Shown piece by piece: positions 1-10,639 of a DNA stretch of 64,000 bases (the stretch's first letter is position 1; each line of letters starts with the position of its first letter). The notes beneath the pieces are model-generated. The model was not told the DNA's origin. It searched no databases and saw nothing but the letters and a program-made list of their open reading frames with translations. Made by a program: the position numbers and the translations under genes. Source of the DNA: Monosporascus cannonballus (Eukaryota > Ascomycota > Sordariomycetes > Xylariales); contig QJNS01000061.1 of NCBI GenBank assembly GCA_004154925.1, positions 287,196 to 351,195 on the forward strand, written 5' to 3'.

Positions 1-2007
1 TACGGCATTAATCGTTATATTTTATCATTTCTTAAAGTTATAACTATTTATATTATTTTTTTACTGATTAAATTTTCTTAATTAACAAATTTCTTCTTTA
101 AAATAACTTGTAGAACTTTTTTTATTAATTTAAGACTTTTATAATATTTATTAATATTCATCATTTTTTAAAACATTTAAAGGCTTTTTATAATAACGCT
201 TTAATTAATTTATTAATTAATATATCGCTTAGAAACGTAAAACATTCTTCAATTAAATCTTTTTTATTACTTTTATAATTGATAATTATATGTATACGTA
301 TTTAAATTTATTTTTAAAAAAACGACTTTAATATTAATTAACTACACAATTTATTAATTATCGCATTACGTATTTAATAATTCTACATCAAGGTCATTTT
401 TTAATTTTTCGATTAATTAAAAATAAAATAAGTTATTGTTATAATTTAGGGTAAGAAATAATAACTTTATTTCGGTTATAAAATTATTTATTACATTTTA
501 TTTATTTGTTATTTATCTTATTATTCCACTAAATAATTTAATAACGTAAATATAAAAATCTTTTCGATTAATCGTAATATTTGTAAAAAAATATTACTTT
601 AGATACTTATCGAATTTTTATTTTAAAATCATAACGTTAATATTTTGATCTTCTATAAATATAATACATTTCAATTAGCAATTTTATAATATATGTTATT
701 AAGGTAAAAGTTAAATCGAATAAATTAGTAGACTATAATAAATATATTTAATGGTATATTAATTAATATATTTACAATAAAACCGATGTTCTTTTATATT
801 TATTAATTAAATTTAACTAGGCTAGATTATGATTGGATAATATTTCGACCTTTTTTATAAACGATTTTATACAGTTATTTGTGTTTTTTAGAGATATCGT
901 TAATTATTTTATTTATACAATCGGATTAAAATTACTAGTCTTTTTATTAAGTTGATTTTTAATTATTTCGATTTTAAAAAATTATTATAAATTGTTACAT
1001 TTGTAAAAATATACCGTTTCCGGATTTATTACATTAATTATTAACGAAATCTTAATTTGTTTTATTATATGCGGTAATAATATGATTTATATAAAAAAAC
1101 CTTTTTAACGAATAAAATAATAAAATTTATAAAGAACAGGGTTTAATCTTAAATCTTTTAATATGCTGGTAAATTTTTTGGGCAAAATAAAAGTAATTGC
1201 TTTAATTTATATAATACTTTTTTAATTAAAAATACTCTTTTACATTATAGATATTTTAAAGGTATTTTTATATATATTCTATAAAATAACGTTGTATTAA
1301 CGAAAACGTTTATAACGTTATATTATTGAAACTTTAAATTTTACTTCGTTATGATAACGATTAATGTTTATAATAATTTCTTAATAAATATAAATATGTA
1401 TATATTATTATAAATATCCTTTAATTACTAATCATGTATATAATAAGATAGGCCGTATATTTCTATAACTAACCGTATTTATTAAACTTATAAACACATA
1501 TCTATTTGTTTTTTAGAACATATTTTCTTTTAATAAAAAAGTAATTAATAATTTCCTAAAATTATATGTTTTTACAGTTTTTATAAATACACTTTTTCGG
1601 ATAAATAGAATATCTTTTTTAGCAGATGTATATTTAGCTTTTTATAATTTTAAGGCAGTAACAATAAATTATATTTACAAATCTGGTTTTACAACTTAGA
1701 TATCTTTTTGTATATTTTAGAATTGAAACTTTTTTAATTAAAATAATTCGTATTTCGAGTAATTATTTTCCTTAAATTTTCGCAGTTTATCGTTTATTTA
1801 ATGTTTGTACTTACTTCAAAAAAATTAAACGTCTTATTTTAAATACGGTTTCTTATAGCTTATATTCGTTTTGAATAATATTAATTCGATATAGAATATA
1901 CGAGAAACTTACATTTACGATTCGTAAAATATCTTCCGATTTTTACCGCGACTGTAAGTTAAATAATATTATAAAAACTTAAGGTTATTTTTATTTTTTC
2001 CGTCAGC

Positions 2008-2101
<94 letters not shown>

Positions 2102-3252
2102 TAATAATAATAATCCACAAGATAGAAATAATTCCACTATAACAGTAGTATAAAAATCATTAATATTTTACAAATAAACTTATTTTTTCTAATTTTATAT
2201 ATTTTTCATATTTATACCTTTTTAAAGTTATTATTTTAATTTAACTAGTAGTTAAATGATTCTGCTTAAGTTTTTGTTTGTTTATATATATATAAACTAA
2301 TTATGAACTAGATTAGATATATCTATTTATCGAAATAACTTTTGTAATTTTCTTTTATTACGTATAAAAAGTTATTTTTTTAAATTTTTAATATTATTTA
2401 AAAATATATCTTTTTCGTTAAATTATATATTTTAAATAATAATAACCTTATTAATTAACGGATGTTAAATTTGTAAACATTCGTAAATTGATAATCGACG
2501 AAATTGCTTATCTATATTTTAGAATTTAATTTCTAAACTTTTTATTTTTTTAAAGCAGTAATTATTATAATGTACACCATAAAATAATATATTTGCAAAT
2601 AAGTTTATAAAATTTTCTAATTAAATATTATTATGCCGTTTTGATACTTTAAATAAATATAATAAATTGTATATAAGGTATACTAAAAAGAAAATATATT
2701 TAAAAGTACAATTTTCCAGATATATTGTTGCTTTAAAAATATATAGCCTTAAGCACGATACTAATTTAACGCTATATCGCGTTATAATCGCTTTTTTTAA
2801 ATTATACACTTTAAATATTTGTACTCCTATTTTGAATCTAAGTATATAATTTTCACAGTTCAAATCTAATATTAAAAAAAAGGTAATTAAAGCATATCTT
2901 TAAGTTGATAATTTTTCAAAATTTTGTTATCGTATTTAAATACCTGTAGAAGTAATTTTTTCTAATTTTGTAAAATTTCTAAATAATATCGAAATATTAT
3001 AATTAATATATTTTACTTTCTATTCCTAAAGTAAATATCTTAAATAAAACCTAAATATTGATCGATTACAGATAGGACGTACTTATATTTTTCTGAGTTT
3101 TTTTCCGAAATCTATAAAAAAGATAACGATTTTTGTTCTAATCGGTAAACTTTTTCCTTAGGTATATAACATGTTTGCCTTTTGGTTTTTATCTGACCAC
3201 ATATTTAGCATATAACTGTTACAAGACTTTTTAAGCGGATTTCTTTCGTATA
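1..3252 (-). mobile_element. Ty1/copia element H1, 3' part (RNase H, RT, integrase), RIP-degraded
   Basis: This is the left part of a minus-strand copia element, cut by the window start on one side and by element A on the other. The minus strand at about 1265-1320 matches the RT region of plus-strand copy H2 at about 38115-38165. The end at about 3150-3250 matches H2 integrase start around 36250-36350. Joining 3252 to 32586 across A restores collinearity with H2 (36248-36290), so H2 acts as the empty site. No frame stays open. The remaining small ORFs are shadows. The sequence is extremely AT-rich, as expected after RIP. Confidence 0.75.
2009..2114. repeat. (TAA)n microsatellite
   Basis: About 35 consecutive TAA/ATA units with one G interruption at 2100, lying inside the degraded copia element H1. 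H2 shows no such tract in the matching region, so it probably expanded after insertion. Confidence 0.97.
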
Positions 3253-3318
3253 TGTTATAATCCAACGTCTTTAGCATAGCCGGAAACGGTTAAAGCAAGT
3301 GGAGCACCAGAAAAAGGG

Positions 3319-3326
3319 TCACGTGA
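3319..3326. promoter_or_regulatory. TCACGTGA palindrome in LTR
   Basis: An 8-bp palindromic E-box. The same motif, or its RIP derivative TTACGTGA/TTACGTAA, occurs in the LTRs of B (16554-16561), C (17937-17944) and F (60773-60780 intact, about 54214-54221 altered). A basic-helix-loop-helix (Cbf1/Pho4-like) binding site is possible. The function is inferred. Confidence 0.4.
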
Positions 3327-3327
3327 T

Positions 3328-3465
3328 AAAAGTTAGGATTATTGAGATCTTGCGAAATCTACGAAAGTTGGGATTATCGAGATCTTGCGAGATTTACGAA
3401 AGTCGGGATTATTGAAATCTTGCGAAATCTACGAAAGTTAGAATTATTAGAACATTGCGAAATTA
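3328..3465 (+). repeat. Four tandem 35-bp units in the LTR of A
   Basis: Four successive units of about 35 bp, each with the pattern AAAGTnnGGATTATnGA, ATCTTGCGA and a TACG end, diverged by transitions. A matching array lies in the 3' LTR at about 32190-32330. The arrays are in U3, so they may be transcriptional enhancer repeats. Confidence 0.9.
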
Positions 3466-3775
3466 TAATAATTTAGCGACAAACTAATAAATCAGAACCA
3501 AATATAATATGTTTATTATTTCTATAATTTAAATAATTTCAATATATAATATTTCTCAATATTAATCGTCAGTAATATAATATCGTTATTTAAAGCATTT
3601 TTAGTATTATAAAACGTAATACGTTATTATATTTATTATTTAATTTTCTACCATATTTTTATTAATATAAACCCGTACGATTAATATTTAATAATTAATT
3701 AAACCCCTTAACCGTTACACATTATAAGCTTTTATTTAATAATACCGTCAAAGTTTAAGCAATATCGCCGACATT

Positions 3776-5776
3776 ATGTTTATTAGCAAACAGCCCGAAT
3801 AACCCATTTACCAGGTCTTTAATAACCCGAATACCGGAATAAAATTCGCAAGGAAAAAGAACAAGTCTCGTTTTTCTCGCGAAGATGTTTTTCGACATCT
3901 AGATACCATAAACGAACGCATTTTTTAACTTAAAAAAGATAATAATGATCTTATAACGTCCTTTTAAGCCGTCTATAAGAAATTTAAAGAAAAACGAAAA
4001 GCTTTCGAAACTGGAAAATTGTTCGAATATTTTAAGTTATTTAGTTAAATTTTACTAAAAAATTACAAAAGGGTTTTAAATTTTCTAAGCAAGAATTCTT
4101 CGACGAAATTTCGACCAAATTATAATTACTTTCAATTTAATACTAAATATATTTTAGGTATTTTTTTTATTCAATTTATTAGATTTATTATATAAATCGA
4201 ATTTAAAATTAAACGATTTACTAGAAATACGGTTATTTGGTTCGAACCCATTTTAAAAAAATACGTTACCTTAATAAATAAAAATCAAAATCTGGAAATG
4301 ATATAAATTTATAATAAATGTAAATAATTTAAATAACTACTAATAAAACTTTTTAAAATAATAAACGACAAGCTAAAGGCCCAAATATAAATTTAGCAGT
4401 TATAATAAAAAGGATTAAGATTTAATTACAGCAATACGTTAATTTAATTATTTATTAAACTAAATTAAAAATAAAAAATAGAAATAGTTAAATTTTTTCA
4501 CGACCTATAAAAATACAGAAAATGTTTTTAAACTTAATCGGCCTAATTATTTATCGAATTATATTAATATAATAATTAAGATTAATAATAGATAATACGC
4601 ATAACGTATTAAAGGTGTTAAAAGAAAAAATAACAGCAAACCCCGATATACGGCCAATATTAACGCTTTTCGACGCGGCAACACTTTTTACGATACGGAA
4701 CCAGGGCCCATAGAACTAAAAGCTATTTATAAGAAAAACTAGAGCTAGACTAAATATTTAAACTGTAACAGAATAGGACATAAAACATCATAGTACAAGG
4801 CATCGAAAAAAACCCCGTCAAAACAATTAAAAACCTATACTTAAAAAATAATCTAGAAAAAATCAAAAAAACGTAAATAAACCTATTAATATAATTCGGT
4901 CTAAGTACGTACCAGGCTTCCCATAACGAGAAATCCAATAAAGAATATAAAAAACTAAAAAGCTAACTTAATAAATATTACAAACATAATAAAAAGCATT
5001 ATAAAGATAATTAGATAAGTATTAAGATTAAATAAAAAAATCTGTTTCGAAACTCTCGATCGATATAGAAAGATATACGTTATATATTGTCGACGATGAA
5101 AATATCCTAATTACGAAAAATCAAAACAGTATATTTACGGACGGATTATTCGTATATATTATAAAGGATTTGCTTTTCCTAATCGTATCGGAAATAATAA
5201 AAACGATAAATAATAATATCGATATTTCTAATTTATAATCCCAAAAGATATTTCAAAATTAGCCGAAATAAAAAGCTGGCTCGAAAAACATAATACTTAT
5301 AATACGACCCTTTTTATTATTTTGAATAATATAATTACTAAACAAAAAAAGAATTAATCCAGCATATAGTAAAAAAACTTTAATAAAAAAGTTATTATAA
5401 ATCTCCATTTTTAATTAGTATTTATTATAAATCTTTACGAAACAAAATTATTAAAAAAATACGTTAATTTATAAACGAACGTTAAAACAATAATTAAGAC
5501 GATATATAACAAGATGCAATCAAAAACATAAAAAAACAATTTATTCGATAAGAAAAAGAATTATAACAGAATTAAAAATAACTGATATAATTCAAAAGAA
5601 CAATAGATCGATAATAACGACAAACATAACAACTTAACGCGTTAAATATAAAAACATAAACAAAGCTTAACAAACTCGAAAAGGAATTAAAAAAAAGGTT
5701 ACCTATAAAAAAGCGGCAGAATAACGAAACCCAAAGAAATTTAAAAAATTCCTAAAAAAGGCTTTAAACGCGACGA
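3776..5776 (+). pseudogene. gag of element A, degraded
   Basis: The ATG at 3776 begins the frame MFISKQPE followed by a stop where C and F also show a stop or Gln. Reading through the stops (nearly all TAA/TAG at Gln positions) gives a basic, Lys-rich gag-like protein with a charged stretch (about 3850-4020). Element F keeps the same start, MFISKQPEQPIYQ, without the first stops. The frame is interrupted at 5776 by element S, and the matching uninterrupted sequence is in C near 20250-20270. No retroviral-type zinc knuckle could be read with confidence. Confidence 0.75.
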
Positions 5777-5943
5777 TATATCACGGGCCAAGGGCCCTAG
5801 TGGAAGGATTAGCATAACGCTAATCCCGTGGCTCCCGTATATATAGCTAGCTGCTCCCACGTATCTTCTTAGCTATTTTCTAGATTTCTTAATAAATTTA
5901 TTATGGCTTATATCTTTAGCTACTGCGTATACAGCCCTTTACA
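5777..5943 (+). repeat. 5' LTR of element S
   Basis: 167 bp, about 90 percent alike by eye to 7127-7293, with differences that are transitions. It contains CCGTATATATAGCTAG, a likely TATA region. Confidence 0.9.
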
Positions 5944-5954
5944 TATTAAGAAAT

Positions 5955-7110
5955 CTCCTTTTTCGCGAACGGTCCGTCGCCGTAAGAAATACGCCAGCGT
6001 TACGCACCCGTTATTCGTACGTAGCTTATTCGCCATAGATACCGAAAAACCGCGTCGTTAGATTTTACGAACTGTTCGCAAATTATAAGGCCGTAAGAAC
6101 CATAACGCTTAAAGGCTTAAAATAAATAAAAAGTTATTTGTTAACGAAAAGGCGATCGGCAAAGATCGTACGCAGCTTTTTTATATTTGAGAAGCCCTTA
6201 GCCGTTAATTTCAAAAATTAACGTTTTTGCCGTATATGCAAAAAGCCCTAAAAAAGCCGAACCCTTAAACTTTCCTAAATTATATTGCCGTTACCTTAAA
6301 AAAACCTAATAAAAAATTGGAAAACTGGTTAATGTATAATTAAGTTATGCTAATATAACGTTTAAACGGCGTCCGAATACATTTTTATATTTAAAAATGC
6401 TTTTTACTAGGTCGAAAAAAACGAATAGCCGGATAAAGCCAAAATTTTCTTGCTAATTTCGGGCCTTAACGCCGAAACGAAAAAACAGTTAGATTACGAA
6501 AGGTAACCTAATATTTAAAAAAAATTCGCGTAATTTCTTTGCCGTTCGGAAATATCGTTCTTAACGGTCCTTATTCCGGCGCGTTCGCGCACAATAATTT
6601 TTTAATCGAAAAATAATATTATAAAAAGTATAAAAATCGGTACGTTAACCGTTAATTACTAACGTAAATGCCGTTAGCAAACGGAAAAACGTTATTTAAG
6701 GTATAGCAAAATAAGGTATTTTCGGAGGAATTATCCCAAAAAGAAAAAAATTGCCGTCCGATATATTGGCGTTAATAAGGCCCTAAAGATTCCGTCGTTA
6801 TTTAAACGATGAAAAATAATTATAAAAATATTCGACAAAACCTAGGAGGATTTAAATAAGCTCGACGTTTACGAAACGTTAAAGAAATTAACAAAAAAAA
6901 AGCCTTAGAAAAAATAACGCGAGGATATAGAGCTGGTAATGCGCAGCGCGCCAGAAACGTACGGGCGTAAAGTATGCGGCATGGTTTCCCCGTAACCGTC
7001 GGAAAACCCCTCGGATTAGGATTTGCGAATATCGCCGCCTTGGAGCAGGGTCCTTAAGAGGGTATTACGAATAAACATTTACCGCGTAACAGGAAAAAGC
7101 AAAGATTAAA
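5955..7110 (+). pseudogene. gag-like frame of element S
   Basis: Around 6400-6960 one plus frame reads continuously apart from TAG/TAA at probable Gln codons. It includes VEKNE, then KAKIFLLISGLNAETKKQL and DYER. This resembles the capsid part of Ty3/gypsy gag, where a hydrophobic helix is followed by a conserved basic/acidic helix. No CCHC knuckle, protease or polymerase motif was seen. The gag assignment rests on general resemblance and on position inside an LTR element. Confidence 0.5.
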
Positions 7111-7126
7111 TTTAGAGGGGGGGGGT

Positions 7127-7293
7127 TATATCACGGGCCAAAGGCCCTAGTGGAAAGATTAGCGTAACGTTAATCCCGTGGCTCCCGTATATATAACTAG
7201 CTGTTCCTACATATTTTCTTAGCTGTTCCCTAGATTTCTCAATAGACCTGTTATGGCCCATATCCTTAGCTACTGCGTATGCAGCCCCTTACA
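7127..7293 (+). repeat. 3' LTR of element S
   Basis: 167 bp, matching 5777-5943, directly preceded by the G-rich polypurine tract. It is followed by CGATAAAAG, which resumes element A. Confidence 0.9.
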
Positions 7294-9542
7294 CGATAAA
7301 AGCTGTTAATAACTCTGTTATTTTAGATATATAAATCGAAACGTACTGGTATACCGCAATAATAAATGGCGGAACTTTAAGCGGGAATTATAATGTACTA
7401 AATAGACTTAATAAGTTTAAATTGCCATAAAAATATAAGTTAAAATCTTATACAATAACAAATACCGAAAATTAGGAATTCGTTTACGATAACAAGAAGA
7501 TCACATACAAAATTAATTACTTCGAGATTTTTATCCAAGGACGATATCAGATAATTAATTTCGACATCGTTCTATTTAAAAATTACGATATAATCTTAGA
7601 ATTACCATAGATACGTTAATACGGAGTTTTAATAAATGAAGAGACTGGCTAAATAAGGTTTACCTTATAGTTTATCAATAAACAAAAAAAAGAATTAAAA
7701 TCTTAATATTCGCTCGAAAATGGCGACAAGTATAGACATAAGGACGCGATAAAAACCTTACCACTTAAAGGGATAAAACATAAAAAAAAATAGACATGAA
7801 AAAATACCATATATCGTTATTACTATGAAAGCAAAACTAAAGCAACTAAATAACGATCTAAAATAGCAGCCTTAAAAGTTAAAAAATCTAACTAATATGC
7901 TACCTTAATACCATAAATATAAAGAGCTATTCAAAAAGAAAGCTTAATACAAAATTACTAAAATACAGTAAATAAAATTATGAAATAATCCTTAAAAAAG
8001 ATTTTCGACAAAGTTTTACCTTATTTACAACCTTAACGAAAACTAATTACGTACTTTTAGAAAATACCTAGAAAATCGGTTATAAAAAATAGATTCGACC
8101 TTCGAAACTATTTGCAGAATGCTTTATGTTTTTCGTATCGAAAAGAAACGAAAAATTACGACTTATAATTAATTATCACCAATTAAACGATATTATTATT
8201 AAAAATTAAATACTATTGCTTTTAAATATAAAAATAAAAAACCGATTTTACGGAACTAAATAATTTATAATATTCGATCTTCGAAATAAATAGAATTTTA
8301 TTAGGATTAAGAAAATACCAATAATAATAACTTTCAGAATAAAATACGAATTATTTAAATATTTGATTACGCCAATAAAACTGACGAACATACCAGCAAC
8401 TTTCCAACAGATAATTAATTATATATTACGAAAATATCTCCATATTTTCGTCGTTTGCTATTTCGATAATATTCTTATTTTCTACGAAACAGAAAAAACA
8501 TATACAAAATACGTTCATAAAGTTTTTTAGGCTTTATAGAACGTAAAGCTGCTTATTAACGCAAAAGAAAGTTAATTCCATATATAAAAAATGAAATATC
8601 TGAGACATATTATTATCTTAGAATATATCAAGATAAACTCTAAGAAAATTGCTGCAATTATGAAATAATAAACGCCAACAATAATCAAAAAATACAGGCA
8701 TTTCTTGGATTGGTTAACTACTATAAAAGGTTTATTCGAAACTTTAGCAAAATAACTATACCACTAAGGAACTTTACAAAAAAAGTTTAAATAAACGCCA
8801 AATACGGAAAAAATATTTTAAAATATTAAAGATACAATTATTAACGAGCCAGTATTAATCATATACGATCCAAACCGCCCCGTTAAATTAAAAACTCATA
8901 TTTCGGATTACCCGTTAAACGCAATAATCAAATAACGAAATAACTAAGGCAAATTATATCTTATTGCATTGTTTTCGTACAAATTAAAGAAAGCGAACTT
9001 AATTACAGCATTCCAGATAAAGAATTTATAGCTATTATTATAGCATTCCGAAAGTTTAAGTACTTCTTACAAGGAAACTTGTATTAGGTCAAAATCTACA
9101 CGAATCACCAAAATCTCATCCGATTTACCACAACTAGGAAATTTATCGGACGATAATTTCGTTTCGCGAAAAAATTGACAAATTTCGATTTCGTTATTAT
9201 TTACAGGAAAAACTTAAAGAATGGCAAAATAAATACCCTAAACAAATAACCAAACCTTAAAAAAATTAATTAAAATTAGCTATATAATTTTCAATACTAT
9301 CATAAAAAAATATTTACGCTCGTAACAAATTGTAATAAATCGAGTAGTACCTTACGATATATATTAGAAAATCCAATCATATAACGATTCTCTCCTAGAA
9401 AATCAAAAAACGAATAAAATATAAATTCTAGAAAAATACCCAAAACATTTAGTACAAAACATATACGAATATCAGTTACATAGATATTTAAGCATCTATA
9501 AAACTTTAAAACGGCTTTAACGCATATATTCTTTTCTAAAAT
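7294..9542 (+). pseudogene. pol of element A, part 1: protease, RT, RNase H, start of integrase
   Basis: The protease ends near 7600 with YDIILELP, the usual D-I-I-L-G-x-P-W signature. RT begins near 8099 with PSKLFAECFMFFVSKRNEKL and continues to YHQLND, all typical of Ty3/gypsy RT. The active-site box reads Y-F-D-N at 8459-8470, so the second catalytic Asp is lost through a G-to-A change. RNase H follows (about 8830-9200; HISDYPLNAIIK region, then LIALFSYKLKKA). The integrase zinc-binding part starts near 9260 and is cut at 9542 by element B. Most stops fall on Gln or Trp codons. It cannot be functional. Confidence 0.85.
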
Positions 9543-9966
9543 TGTGACGGCTAGGGGGTTTAACCAACTATTAAACCCTAGTCGTACGGGTTTATGTTGG
9601 CAGAAATATTGTAGAAATCTAAACAATAGATATAGTAACGTATTACGTCTCGTAATACCAAGGGTGCCTTGGGTAACGATGTTATAATTACAAGCTAAAG
9701 CTATTTAAGTTATAGAAATAATAAACGTATATATTCTTTTATGGATCTCGTTAAATCCCTTGGATTATTTCGAATCTATATCGGATAACTGCATAAATCC
9801 CGTTAGATCCTTTAGATTACTTCGGATCTATACCGGATAACTGCATAGATCTCGTTGGATCTCTTAGATCACTTTAGATCTATGTTATGTAATTTCGGCT
9901 TACTTAGGTCCTATTTCGGTTATCGAATAACCGTTTTCGAGACCCTTTCTTAGTTAGGTCATAATA
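9543..9966 (-). repeat. 3' LTR of element B
   Basis: On the plus strand it starts TGTGACGGCT and ends GTCATAATA. It is 424 bp, like its partner. It contains three near-tandem units built around GGATCTCGTTAGATC-like text (about 9742-9890). Confidence 0.92.
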
Positions 9967-10429
9967 CGATTTCTTTTTTCCCCAAATCTTGCCGTTAAGA
10001 TTTTTTTCGATAAACTTTTCCCGTTCGTTACCATATCCAACCAAATCGCTAAAAACCGTAAACGTATTAACTAAAAAGAAAAACGTAAGGTCTTCGTTCG
10101 TTTTATTTTTATTTTTGATTTCGAAATTATATTTTATATACATTATTTCCGTATTATTAACTTATATAATATATTAAATAATATAAAACGTTATTAATAA
10201 TACATCTTAAAAATTATTAGTACGATAATTCCGGCATTTTTTTAAATAATATTAAAAAGAAAATAAAATATTTTTGATTAAAAAAATCTTTTGCCGATCG
10301 ATATTTATATAATCTTCGTTAAAAATTATTAAATAATATTTTATTATTTAAATAAGATATTATTTCGATTAAAACATTTTCGTATTTAATCAGATTATTC
10401 CTTATTAAAAAACGTAAAAATAATTAACC

Positions 10430-10623
10430 AAGGTTTTTAATGTTTAAATAGATTGAAAAAACAAGAAAATGCCGATCGCCTAAAAAAGGAACGTGAACCT
10501 CTGGAAACCGAATTTCGCGTTATATTTTCCGTATAATCTTATTTTTTAAATCTTATCGTAAACGTGAATTAGAATAAAATTATTTCTGGGGGTTTTGCCG
10601 TTATTAATAGAAATCGTTAATAG
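10430..10623 (+). pseudogene. AS-ORF of element B, C-terminal part (antisense to pol)
   Basis: The plus-strand frame reads CLNRLKKQENADRLKKE (charged, coiled-coil-like), then a tail NLIVNVN, a stop at a probable Trp, NKIISGGF and NRNR, a stop at Gln and the true stop (10621-10623). This aligns with the AS-ORF of F, whose tail runs DWLTVNWDAF to AKRQ-stop. It lies between the chromodomain of B (about 10650-10730, minus strand) and the 3' LTR. The N-terminal half (about 9990-10400) is too decayed to read with confidence. Confidence 0.6.
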
Positions 10624-10639
10624 ATGCTAACCCTTAATA

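Larger units (their letters stand above)
3253..3719 (+). repeat. 5' LTR of element A
   Basis: Starts TGTTATAATCC and ends AACCGTTACA, a RIP-altered form of the AGCCGTCACA end seen in the 3' copy. It is exactly 467 bp, as is 32114-32580. The two copies differ mainly by transitions. Confidence 0.93.
5777..7293 (+). mobile_element. Small gag-only LTR element S
   Basis: A 1,517-bp element with two 167-bp LTRs starting TATATCACGGGCC and ending in ACA. A polypurine tract with nine G (7117-7125) precedes the 3' LTR, which sets the orientation. It interrupts A at the gag/protease junction, and C shows the empty site (GCGACGATAAAAG near 20270). CGA, or ACGA depending on the exact end, is duplicated at the borders. 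The interior has one gag-like frame and no room for RT or integrase, so the element is non-autonomous or deleted. Its GC content is higher than that of A around it. Confidence 0.88.

Noticed and set aside
2009..2114. CRISPR-like or regulatory array
   Set aside because: It is a plain TAA microsatellite without spacers. No CRISPR array exists in the window.
2621..2863. 80-codon and 60-codon frames on opposite strands (2621-2863, 2667-2849)
   Set aside because: They are chance frames in AT-rich integrase remnant of H1. Neither matches the coding frame or any motif.
3710..9560. Inverted repeats at 3719 and 9543 suggesting a TIR-type DNA transposon
   Set aside because: They are LTRs of two elements in opposite orientation: A's 5' LTR and B's 3' LTR. 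TSD AAAAT at 9538/16636 and matching 424-bp LTRs of B settle it.
9300..9626. 108-codon minus-strand open frame
   Set aside because: It lies antisense to the integrase zinc-binding region of A and runs into B's LTR. The plus strand of F gives the same shadow at 56126-56323.
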